DNA from: Lactuca virosa
Lineage: Eukaryota; Streptophyta; Magnoliopsida; Asterales; Asteraceae
Length of the DNA: 64,000 nt
Direction: 5' to 3'
Assembly: GCA_928212115.1 (NCBI GenBank)
Contig: CAKMRJ010000001.1
Span: forward strand, 364,033,503 to 364,097,502
The translations under genes and the position numbers were made by a program. The notes under the pieces are model-generated. The model did no database searches. It was given only the letters and a program-made list of their open reading frames with translations, and was not told the origin of the DNA. This document shows, in pieces, positions 34,349 through 44,411 of this stretch (its first letter is position 1; every line of letters starts with the position of its first letter).

Positions 34349-35464
34349 ATGGATTCAAATCCAAACACCCCAAACACTCCAAATGCAAATGTTAGCTATA
34401 TGCAATTGTTAACCTCCCCAATCCAACAACAACCTCTATTCACCACTTCATACCCCCAAAACTTCTACCAACAACAACCACAACAATTCAATCAACCCCA
34501 ATTCCAAGCCTTTCAACAACAACCTTCACAACAATTTCAACAACCTTCTCAACAATTTCAACCATCTCAATCTCAACCTATAAATCTCGACAATGACGAC
34601 GACGACGAATGGGTCCAAGAAACACAACAACCAACTCGTCGAAGGCAAAAAAAAAACCAAAGATCCAAGAAAAAAAACTACCGCATGGAACAAAGACGAG
34701 GAGGAAGCTTTAGCGAAAGCTTGAATTTTCATATCCCAAGACGGGGATGTCGCCAACGCACAATCGGGTCAAAGTTTTTGGTGTCGTATTTTAGATCATT
34801 TCCACGCGTTATTAGGAAAGAAAACGGAGCGGACGTACGACTCGATCAACGCAAAATGGCGTGACTTACGAGCGGCTTGCACCAAATTCAATGGCATATT
34901 TGACAAGCTTAAAAACATGCATAGAAGTGGTAGCAACGACTTCAACATTTTAGCGACCGCGCCTACAAATACAAAATTACCACCAACGGTAAACCGTTCG
35001 GCCACCAAAAAGTGTGGGAAGTTTGTCGTAACGGTCCAAAATGGGTTCTATATCCGGAAATGGCGCATTCGGGATCTACAACCGGTTCTAAAGAAAGGGC
35101 AAGAACGTCCGAGTCGGACGTGGGTTTTGGACTCGACCTCAACAATGACTTCGACGCCACCGAGGGGGAGGGCCCACCGGACGTCCAACTTCGTCGACCA
35201 CCGGGACGGGACAAAGCGAGAAAGGGAGCGTCTTCAAGCGGAAAAGCACCGGCAACTAGCGAAAGCGAGCTTGCGACATCCATAGATAAAGCTCTAGTGT
35301 TTCTAGAAAAAAAGTACGAATCGCCGGAGGCAGCTAATCGCCAAAAAATAGCTCTTACCGATCTTCAAATCATAAACACAAAGCCCCAACCGGATCTCGA
35401 CCCGGAAAATCTTGCGACCTTTCTTAAAATTCAACGACAAGTCCGGGAGAAATATGGAATTTAG
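34349..35464 (+). pseudogene. PIF/Harbinger ORF1 (Myb/trihelix, NAM-associated type), frameshifted
   Basis: The ATG at 34349 opens an Asn/Pro then Gln-rich N-terminus (FYQQQPQQFNQPQF), an acidic patch (LDNDDDDEWVQE) and a basic patch (RRRQKK). Near 34675 the frame shifts into the DNA-binding part: TTAWNKDEEEALAKA, then a TGA at 34722-34724 where Trp is expected, SQDGDVANAQSGQSFWCRIL, TERTYDSINAKWRDLRAACT. Around 34965 it shifts back (YKITTNGKPFGHQKVWEVCR, NGPKWVLY) and ends in a long charged C-terminal helix (FLKIQRQVREKYGI) at 35464. In Harbinger systems this protein binds the element ends and brings in the transposase. Two frameshifts and a stop make this copy defective. Confidence 0.85.
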
Positions 35465-36058
35465 GTTCTAATCTCAATGGTTTTAAGTAATTTAGGATTT
35501 TATTTATGTTTTTAAGTAATTTAGGATTTTAATTTTTTTTTTTTTAAAGATTTTAAGAATTTTAATTTGTGTTTTTTATATTAATGTAATGTGGTTTTAA
35601 TTTTAATGTTTGTGTGTTTTTTTATTTAAATTATGGTTTTATTTTAAATTATGGTTTGTATTTTGTTTTTTATTTAATATAATGTTAAAAAACTAAAAAA
35701 ATAAAAAAAAAAATTTGTGGAGTGGTAACCATTTCCAATGTTTAGTGGGTTGGTGGTGGGTTGAATGTGAAACTGACGTGGCGCACATGTGGCAGCACTT
35801 TTCCGGTGGGATGGGTGTGACCACTCCCCATAGTCTTACAATATCCATCAAGTAAGTTCAATTCAAATAAATTTGTCTAAATTGCTAAGTGAACCTTCGT
35901 TTATCAAAAATATTAAAAATATTAAATTGAATATGTATAAAAAAATGAAAAATTACATCAAAATGCTCTTGTTCTTATGGTGTATCAGAATATCCCTATT
36001 TGATTCATTAATCATAGTAGAGCTCACGTCGTGATATTAATTGGACCGATCTTTTTAT

Positions 36059-36256
36059 TTACAAACGTGAAAATTTTGAGCCAATAGGGAAATAAGCAAC
36101 CGGAATTGGTGCGCTTTTTATGCTCTTCTTCACCTTTGCATCGTGGTCACCATCAATGTTCTCAACTTTTCTTGATGCACTATTTTTATCATTTCCTTCA
36201 TCCATCACCTTGTTTGTACCCGAGAAACAACTAAAGAAACCAGATATAATAGCCAT
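36059..36256 (-). CDS. Small gene D: uncharacterised 65-residue protein
   Basis: Single exon from the ATG at 36256 to a stop at 36059. Starts MAIISGFFSCFSGTNKVMDE, has a charged middle (NIDGDHDAKVKKSIK) and ends SAPIPVAYFPIGSKFSRL. It is closest to copies A and C in sequence, promoter and flanks. The MDEGN motif is shared by A, C and D but not B. No recognised domain; one Cys; no predicted signal peptide beyond the short hydrophobic start. The 3' flank (36005-36060, GAGCTCACGTCGTGATATTA) closely matches that of copy A, so the duplicated unit includes both UTRs. Function unknown. Confidence 0.8.
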   Translation of the reverse strand: MAIISGFFSCFSGTNKVMDEGNDKNSASRKVENIDGDHDAKVKKSIKSAPIPVAYFPIGSKFSRL

Positions 36257-36377
36257 CTTGATCGAAGAAGATAAAGAGATTGAAATTTAGTACTTGTAAA
36301 AAAAATCTAGGCAAAAAGAATTCTTGAAATATGTTCTTAATATTATGGTTGATAACCTTAATTACATTAATTTGGAA

Positions 36378-36560
36378 TATTTATACACCAAAAACAATTC
36401 ATTTCTTAAAAATTTCCTAATAATTTCTTGGCGTGGGGAGGAGGGTAATGAAATAAACTAATACAATGTATGTCTTGACTATTCTGACAATTTTCTTTGT
36501 TAGTCAAATATATTGTACGAAAGTCACTTTCTAAGGCTTGGGCGTCAAGGACTCGATTGT
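36378..36560 (-). promoter_or_regulatory. Promoter of small gene D
   Basis: Minus-strand TATAAATA at 36378-36385, 122 bp before the ATG. The heat-shock-like block is degenerate here (TTCTTAAAAATTTCC, 36403-36417). GGCGTGGGGAGGAGGGT and ACTTTCTAAGGCTTGG are kept further upstream. Confidence 0.5.
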
Positions 36561-37855
36561 TAAACTTAAACCACAAATTTAAATGCCCATATGTTTTATT
36601 TTGCACGTTTGATATATAGTTTGTAAGTTGATTTTTATTATAATAGTTGAATTTTATGTAATATTTAACTATTTATAGAACGATATATATGTCGTGTATG
36701 ATACACGTATACGGTATTACTTATTTATAAGATGATAGATACATAAAAACAAAATGATAAATGATTAAAAAAAGATGTTGATATGGATCCCCTAAAATTT
36801 ATGATATTTAATGGAGCATGAGGTTTAATTGGTAAAGTTGTATAAAAATAGATTCTTGATGTGATAATCCATTGCATTCTAAAATGTTCAATCCATTGAA
36901 AATGACCTAAGTGCTTGTTTGATAAGCCACTAATTATGGTGAAGAAGCTCTAGCTCGGTCATCTGAAACACACATTGATTGAAAATATTTGACAGTCTTG
37001 TCCTTTGCCTACACATGCTCCTTTTTCCTTCTTCACTCGCCATACATTGAAGGACACCATCACCCAACGCTTTCGTTGTCCAGCTGCAACACCTTTCGAT
37101 CTCCTCCAACGCCACCTTACTCCAATGATGCCCTTCTCACGCACACGACCCTTACCTCGGTAACAACTACTTATTTAAGGCGTGTGTTTTGAATAAAGTA
37201 TGTGTCACAATTTTGTTTTATAAATATATATTCTATACGGTACAAATAAATAAGACATTATCATGCCATTTAGTGGAAGGCGGATAATGGGAAGTGATGT
37301 GGGGTTAAGATCTCTTCTAAGGTGAGGAAAAATGAGATGCTCCCATTCCCTATAGTCCTTGCATTTTTGTCAAGAAAGTTGCGACATAATATGATACGCT
37401 AAAGAAAACTGTGTCACTATTTCATATAACTCATTTGGTAGGTAGTTTTAGCGTCAGACTAAATCGTAGCTAAGTGGTATTAGGCTATCCATATTAATGT
37501 AATACCAACTAATATTTTTATATATGTTACGTGACTTCTACAATAAACTTCTATGTCAAAACCAACGTATTTTTTTATCATTTAAATAAGAGAAATATCT
37601 TAAAATTTAAACATTGATGTGTTAGTTTGTTATTTCATTAAGAAATACTTTCATGTTTTACATGCGCACCTTGATAATAATAAAGTTATAATATAAGATT
37701 CTTTAGTGTCATTATAAAATATATTTTTATATACATAGATAATATATTACGATACACATAAGCTTAAAATGTGTGATATATTATTATAAAAATCATTAAA
37801 GTAAGGAGTAAGTGGCATGGAAATAACGGCCTCATGCCATTGCAAATGTTTTGAA
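36561..37855. other. Intergenic, includes duplicated upstream flank of small gene D
   Basis: 36561-36910 is homologous to 31441-31960. A short less AT-rich patch at 36950-37150 has small open frames on both strands but nothing recognisable. The rest is AT-rich spacer. Confidence 0.5.
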
Positions 37856-38460
37856 CACTACTAGAAAATTGGTGCAATAGCTACAGTACAATCCGTACCT
37901 ATAAGCGGATAGCTACGGGATTGCTACTGAAAACTGGCTGTAGCATAATGGCCCGTCGCTAAATTATAACTACGGATTAGCTACAGAAACGCTACGAAAT
38001 AGCTATGGAATTTTCCGTAGCTACTATAGCTACGAAAATAAATAGTTACGGATTTCCTACGGAATAGTTACGGAATAGCTACTATAAGAGTCGAATAATG
38101 AAAAATAATAATAATGGGAATAATAAGAATAATAATGGAAATTATAAATCCGTCGCTATTTCGTAGCTATTCTGTAGCTATTTTCTTCCGTCCCTAGCCC
38201 GTAGCTATTCCGTAGTTAATTATTACAGAATAGCTACGGATTTGTATCTGTATCTATTCCGTAGCCAATGAGCTTCGGAATGGCTACGAATTCGCATCTT
38301 TAGCTATTCCGTAGCTAATGAGCTACGGACTAACATCCGTAGCTATTCTGTAGCTATTCCGTTGCTAAATTAGGACGTCCCATTCTGTAGCTGATCCGTA
38401 GCCATTTCGTAGCTAATTAGCTACAGATTTTTTCCGTAGCTATTTTCCGTAGGAAAACCC
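37856..38460 (+). mobile_element. CACTA element 3: left terminus with dense subterminal repeats
   Basis: Starts CACTACTAGAAAATTGG. The following 560 bp are built from the word TAGCTACGGA and variants (CCGTAGCTATTCCGTAGC) in both orientations, as in CACTA subterminal arrays that bind the element's own DNA-binding protein. The right end is not seen; gene-derived sequence and then gypsy-2 follow, so the element may have captured host DNA or been truncated. Confidence 0.65.
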
Positions 38461-38640
38461 CAAGCTTCAGCAATGGATGGCCTTTGCTTGGCATTTGGAG
38501 GTGCATATACTCCTTTTACTAGCAAGTACAGGTAGTATGGCAACCATGCTATGCTCACCAGCCACCACCCATTTTAGTAGGAGGGAGATGAAAGAAAACC
38601 TCAAATTACATAAAACAATCAGATTAGTTAACAGATAACT
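38461..38640 (-). other. Possible gene-derived remnant next to CACTA 3
   Basis: The minus strand reads a hydrophobic then basic stretch (WWLVSIAWLPYYLYLLVKGV followed by YAPPNAKQRPSIAEAWG) that looks like real membrane-protein coding sequence, but it has no start or splice context and I cannot name it. It runs straight into the CACTA subterminal repeats. Confidence 0.3.
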
Positions 38641-38800
38641 TTAGTTTTGATCTTCTAAAGTACAACCATTTTCATGAAATCAGATCTTAAGTATTTTACA
38701 AACACAAGCACACTTTGACATATAATAATGCAAAACAAAGAAGGAATGTCATATTGCCCGACAAGACAAACACAAAAGTCGTCGCAGTATAAAAGATGCA

Positions 38801-40244
38801 TCAATCCTGCAACAGAAATAAAATATCACAGGTAATTAACCAACATTATGTTGTAGCAAGATAAAGAACTAATTATACAATTAAGACTTGAAGAATTCCA
38901 GATTTATTACCTGGAATCGTTGTTTAAGTTTTGGTTTCCCTTTCAACAACCATTTCGCATATCCCAAACCCCTACTAAATGCTTCATTGAAAAGGATTAT
39001 GGTTTGCATGGACTGTGACCCCGACAACCATGATAAAGCAGTCACTGGTGTCTAGTGGCGGATGTAGCTAGTAAGAAGTGGGGTTCATGCACCCCACTTG
39101 GAAGTGGGTCCCACCTATTATATTACCAAAAAGACCCTTAAACAATTCTTTTTTACTAAGAAACCCCCTCCATGGCACCCACTCTTACAAGAAAAGTCTC
39201 TCTTTAACTTTTTTTTTTGCTGGAAAAAAACAAAAAATATCCTAAAATTTCTAAATATTATATTTTATATGTTTTTTTATATATAATGGACCCCGGTTAA
39301 CTTCGTTCCTGCATCCGCCACTGCTGGTGTCAACACGATCATCCCAAACATCATATCATACATGCGTGCAATCGAGACAACAGTCTCCCACAACTGAGCT
39401 TTCTCCAAAATGGTTCGGAACACTTGGGCAATCAAAAGAACACCCCACCCAGTGGGAAGGAAGGCCAACAGAATCGTTAACAGATCAAGAAGCTTGAACT
39501 GTGTGAACACCATAAGAACAATGATTATAAGTAATCCAACAAATCTAACAATGAACTGAATCAACCGATAGTAGATATGTTTTCTCACAGAATACTTTTT
39601 ACGTGCGTATACAATAGTCATATAAGCTACAAGAACCATAGCCATGCAGATCCAAGAAAGGAAGTAAACAACAATGCTTTTACTACCAGCAACAATACCC
39701 AACTTATAAACCATTCCATACTGGAAAAAGAAAAATCGTAAATCCAAAATAATTTCTGAACACTTTCCATATACACTAGTTGTTCTCAGATGATCATGTT
39801 CATCATACCACCACTTTTCCCAACTATCTTCAGGTGTTGCAAGCACACTACCTCGAAAGTGTATCCAGTTGATGAAATAGTAAAAATCACCGACTGTTTT
39901 TAACCAATCGAACCCAGAAGGATTGAAAACAAATGGTGCCATGATCCATGAAACCACAAGGAACCAACTTGAAATGGTCAATGCAATGTAGGCAAATGTT
40001 CCTTTAGCAACGGGGCTATATACAACATAAATGATTAGGATCAAACCAAGTTCAATCGCCTTTATAAAATGACTACGAGCATATAATCTATAATTCTCAG
40101 CAAAACTGGTGTGATGCACTACAAAACCACGCCCTGTTGCCCTGTATTTTTCTCCACCGTGAAGGATGGTTCGACCAAAGTAATGAGAACGGGTTCCCAC
40201 AGAAAATGTGTAGAATACAGAGGAAAGTTGTAGCCACATAAGGG
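38801..40244 (-). pseudogene. Callose synthase (glucan synthase-like) C-terminal fragment
   Basis: From about 40237 to 39332 the frame matches the end of plant callose synthases: SVFYTFSVGTRSHYFGRTIL, HGGEKYRATGRGFVVHH, FVFNPSGFDWLKTV, EIILDLRFFFFQYGMVYKLG, FLAFLPTGWGVLLIAQ-like, with several membrane helices. A 271-bp MITE interrupts it at 39053-39323; beyond it TALSWLSGSQSMQT, LFNEAFSRGL and LKGKPKLKQRFQ follow. The end is either through a short intron (GT at 38910, AG at 38807) to a stop at 38801, or by read-through to a nearby stop. Only about 350 of some 1,800-1,900 family residues remain, without the catalytic loop. The 5' side is fused to gypsy-2 integrase. Wording is closest to the GSL8/GSL10-like or GSL1-like types; subfamily undecided. 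Confidence 0.88.
39053..39323. mobile_element. hAT-type MITE in the callose synthase fragment
   Basis: 271 bp with ends TAGTGGCGGATG and, inverted, CAGTGGCGGATG, flanked by a perfect 8-bp duplication CTGGTGTC (39045-39052 and 39324-39331). Removing it restores the coding text MIVLTPVTALSWLSG. No coding capacity. Confidence 0.92.
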
Positions 40245-41163
40245 TGGAAAACGGTGCTGAAGTGGAGACGAGTACCCATCTCATCGTGAAACCGCTTCCA
40301 AAACCTAGAAGTAAACCGGACATCTCGGTCTGACACCACCGAGACAGGCACTCCATGACGTGCCACTACCTCTCGCACATAAATATCGGCCAACATCTCG
40401 ACCGAGATGCTCTCCTGGATCGGTATAAAATGGGGACTCTTGGTCAACCGATCCACGATGACCCAAATCAAATCAACCCCACGTGTAGTCCTAGGAAGCT
40501 TCGTAATGAAGTACATAGTGATATTCTCCCATTTCCACACAGGAATGTCTAATGGATGCATATGGTCGTGGGGCTCTGGTGCTCTACCTTAACCTTCCTG
40601 CAGGTCAGGCATCTCTCCACATACCAAGCTATGTCCTGCTTCATGTAGGGCCACCAGTAGTCGGGTCGAAGATCCCTATACATCTTTGTCGCCCCTGGAT
40701 GGATGGAGAACCGATACTTGTGGGCCTCATCCATCAACACCTGCCGTACTCCGCCCCAGTATGGTACCCAGACCCTCCCATGAAGGGTCAATAATCCTCG
40801 GCTATCGTAATCAAACGAAGCTACTCGGCCCACTATCCTCTCGCACTTCTGGCGCTCCTCCTTCAGGCCCTCAACCCGCGCCTCCCTAATCTTCTCCAAT
40901 AATGGAGTAACTACTATCATCCTCAGGCAGATATCTCGAATCGGAGCCGCTACCGCCTTGCGGCTCAGGGCGTCGGCCACTACGTTGGCCTTGCCCGGGT
41001 GATAAAGGATCTCAAAGTCGTAGTCCTTTACCACATCTAACCACCGACGCAGCCTCATGTTCATATTCAACTGATCCATGAGGTACCTCAAATTCTTGTG
41101 GTCCGTGTAGATAGTACACCAGACTCCGTAGAGGTAATGCAGCCAGATCTTGAGGGCGAAAAC
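40244..41163 (-). pseudogene. Gypsy-2 RNase H end and integrase start
   Basis: 41163-41092 has the end of RNase H (CTIYTDHKNLRYLMDQL). 40549-41091 continues with DFEILYHPGKANVVADALSR, then the integrase H2C2 zinc region (VLMDEAHKYRFSIHPGATKM, YVERCLTCRKVKVEHQ). 40244-40561 has the core: ITMYFITKLPRT (the usual Asp of MDF is Tyr), VIVDRLTKSPHFIPI, VPVSVVSDRDVRFTSRFW and LHFSTVFHP. Directly after HP the sequence turns into callose synthase coding sequence, so the rest of the integrase is gone. Confidence 0.9.
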
Positions 41164-44100
41164 TGTGACATCCCCAATTTCAAGGCTAGAAAAAGACCGA
41201 TTTAATTTATGCTTTTAAAATAATTTCAGAGTAATCATTTGATTAAAAGTGTTGCGGAATTTGTTCCCAGATAAACATGATAACTATGTTATCAAATCAT
41301 TTCCGAAGAAATGAATTTTATTCACTTAAACCATTGGGATGTCATTGTCAATACAAAAACATAAGCATAAAAAAACTTACATTTATTTACACTAGTGATC
41401 TACTTCTCTTTTAATCTCTCAGTGTAAAGCAACTTCGTATCGATACCTGTGATACAATTAAACTGAGTGGGTCAGGCTTGGGAGCCTGGTGAGCATATAG
41501 GGTTTTCAACCCACAATAAATAATAAACTTATTAAGTTCTCAATCAACAATAAATTTATTAATTTCATCAACCAAATAACCCTAATTACCCATTCCCATT
41601 ATCCTCACTTTATGTCCCTAAAACAACTATCACAAGGGACCCAGCCTAAGGATTTTCACAAGGGGTGACAATATTGCTTTCCTCTCCAAATTTATGTCAA
41701 ACAAGACATCCTAACATATAAAACAACTAACAAGGTGACAACATTGCTTCCCTCTGCAATATATGTCAAATAAGATAAACACCGGGGTGACAACATTGCT
41801 TTCCTTCAGCAATTTATGTCAAATAGGCACGAAGTCACATCGTCGCCATGTGCTAGTCCATAGCTCTTATTCATCGACAGTATTTCCCACGGGAGTTCCC
41901 CCCCCCCCCCCCCCCCCCCCCCCGCAATACATGTCAATGGGTTTTCCATATGCTCAGTCCATAGCTCTTATTCATCAACGATATTTCCCACCGGAGTTCC
42001 CCCCCGCAATACATGTCAATGGGTTTTCCATATAGCTGATGAACATACTAAGGGGTTTCCCCAACCATACATACCCTAAAGGCACTCATGAGGGAAATAG
42101 AGTATAGCGAATGAACACTCAAGTCCATTAACACCTACAGGTTGCGAGCCTGCTAGTGTTCCACAGACCGTCTAGAACAGTCCATGGTTGTCATCCATAC
42201 TCTGCTGAATGACGGGGGTCAACGTTTGGGTAAGGGCTTTTCTCATATTGCACCACTCACGCCAACGTTTGGGTAAGGGCTTTTCTCATATTCACCACTC
42301 ACTCTCAACTCATGATCTATATCACTGATCATCTCATCTATCCAACTCACCTTTCATCACACACCCACTATTTAACTCATGATCTATATCACTAACTCAC
42401 GAAGCTCGTCTGATCACTTCATAAAAGAACAAAGACTCCAAAGCTCTTCCAAATAAAAGTATAGGGAAAATACTGATAAAGTACTCCCGTACGCTCCCGT
42501 ACCCCGACACGTAATAGTGTCAAAAAGAAGAACTAACGGATGAACACATAGTTCAAAAACACCTAAGGAACATATAGTTCAAGAACACTTTATGAACATA
42601 TAGTTCAAACATACGTACCGATTACAAGTCTACTAACGTTCCACTGGACTATCTAAAATAGTCTGTGGCCATTGTCTATAGTCTGCTAGATGACTAGATC
42701 ATCTTAAACATCGATACCTCTCATCACTTTTATTACATCACACATCATCTAATTCATCTACCCATGTTTTACCCAACATATTTGTAGATAAAGATATATA
42801 TACAGTTTAAAACTTGTATAAAACATCAATTCAACAGTCACCTCAAATAAACAATTAATATATTTACACATAGCACGTATTTTAAGGTAAATACTTCATA
42901 TCTATGTGTAAGGTGAAGGTAACTACACACTCACTTGATTTAATGATAACCGGGCAGCACTTCGTTGCCTAGAATGATCGTTTCTAATAAAACCGGGAGT
43001 TTCATTGAGAAATCGGGCTCTACGAGGTTCGGGCTTTGAAACCAAAAAAATAAATTTCCCGGGCTTCTCGGGCACTCCGGGACGTGTTCCGGGCGTTGGA
43101 AATGATCTCGAGGCTTCGGGGGAAGTCAAAATGATAAAAATATGAGTTTAGGGGTGAAAAAGGGCAAAATCCCAAAGTTACCCGGGAAGTCTCGCAACCC
43201 TCTATTTATAGGGGGAAGCTTCTGATCGGACGGCTGAGAAGCCTCCAGGTGGCGAAGATCCGAAGCTCGCAGGACATAGGCTCGCACGTGGCTGCGCATG
43301 CGAGGGGGCTGCTGGCAGCCTCTGATTGGACCGAAGTCCGGATCCGATGAGGGAAGCTCGTGGCTTCTGCGAGGGTTCGAACACAAGGAAAAGAGGGCAC
43401 ACGTTGGATGACTCAGCAACATTCCGGACAGGTGGCACATGCGAGGCGAGGAGACGTGGCAGAAGTCCACGTGTGCGAAAATTCCCGATTTTGGCATTAT
43501 TCCTCGATTTTCGCGCCAAACTTTTAAAATCCATAACTTTCGCATACAAGCTCCGTTTTTGACGTTCTTTATATGCACGCGTAGGTAAAATTACGCTCTA
43601 CAACTTTCGTTTAGACTTCGTTGGCTAATTTTGACTTTAATTTTTATATTATTATTTTTAACAGACCGGGACAGGAAATCCGTTAAAAATTCATAACTTC
43701 TTTATCCGACGTCCGTTTTCGTCAGACTTTTTTACCGTTGTGCTACTAATGATGAGACCTTCGATTCCCGTTTAGGTTGTGTCGGCTAAAAATCACTCGA
43801 TCTAAAATTCGAGTTTTTAGCTGTCTACTGCTAAGCTGAAACTTCGAAAAATCATAACTTCCTCATACGAAGTCAGATTTGGGCGTTCTTTTGATACATA
43901 CTCTCAGTTTAACGAGCACTACGAGTTTCGTTTAGATCACTAAGGTTAAAAAGTAGTTTATCAAAAACTCACTTTTTACGACATTCGGCACCGTGCCGGT
44001 TTATCGCGAAAATTCGACAGGTCATAACTTCTTCGTTATAACTCGGATTTCGGCATTCTTTATATATCCGTAATCCTTGTCACGCCCACTACAAGTTTCT

Positions 44101-44304
44101 TAATAGATATCGACTTTATCTAATATTTAATTTTGACGCTTATTTTTATTCTTAATTATTTAAACCCTAATAATTAAGCATAAAACACATAATTTTCACA
44201 TAATATTCACATAATTCCTTTTCATTTCTTCTAAATGAGTTACAAAGGTTAACCTAGACCATTATATCAATATTAATGCCTAGCCTAGAAACACGGGCGT
44301 TACA
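41164..44304 (-). repeat. 3' LTR of gypsy-3
   Basis: Runs from TGTGACATCCCC to GGGCGTTACA. Holds two copies of the AACGTTTGGGTAAGGGCTTT unit near 42220-42300, two copies of a roughly 90-bp unit ending in GCAATACATGTCAATGGG, a 26-base C tract at 41898-41923, and a series of degenerate modules with CATAACTTC followed by GTTCTTT at about 43525, 43690, 43850 and 44023. Open frames at 43126-43578 lie in this LTR and have no homology I recognise. Confidence 0.93.
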
Positions 44305-44321
44305 ACTCTCTCCCCCTTAGA
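44305..44321 (-). other. Polypurine tract of gypsy-3
   Basis: On the minus strand CTAAGGGGGAGAGAGT directly precedes the 3' LTR start TGTAACGCCCG. Confidence 0.8.
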
Positions 44322-44411
44322 ATGATTCCGTCCCCGGAATCACACATCAGCAAACAAATTGCGCCCAGTCGTATGTTTCCAATGCACAAACACTAAATCG
44401 ACCATTTTGTG

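Larger units (their letters stand above)
34006..35835 (+). mobile_element. PIF/Harbinger element 2 (ORF1-only)
   Basis: Left end GGCTACCCGGTATGGG, inverted right end GACTATGGGGAGTGGT, flanked by TTA on both sides (34003-34005 and 35836-35838). The 1830-bp element holds only the Myb/trihelix-like ORF1 partner of Harbinger transposons and no transposase. It has inserted in the 3' flank of the duplicated small-gene unit, left of copy D. Confidence 0.85.

Noticed and set aside
39277..40356. 359-residue frame as one intact gene
   Set aside because: Its first 30 or so residues are gypsy-2 sequence out of frame and its last 10 are MITE sequence; only the middle is callose synthase.
43126..43578. 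Open frames in the gypsy-3 LTRs (also 49123-49495)
   Set aside because: They lie in GC-richer LTR sequence, overlap in three frames, and show no domain; conservation between LTRs is explained by LTR identity.
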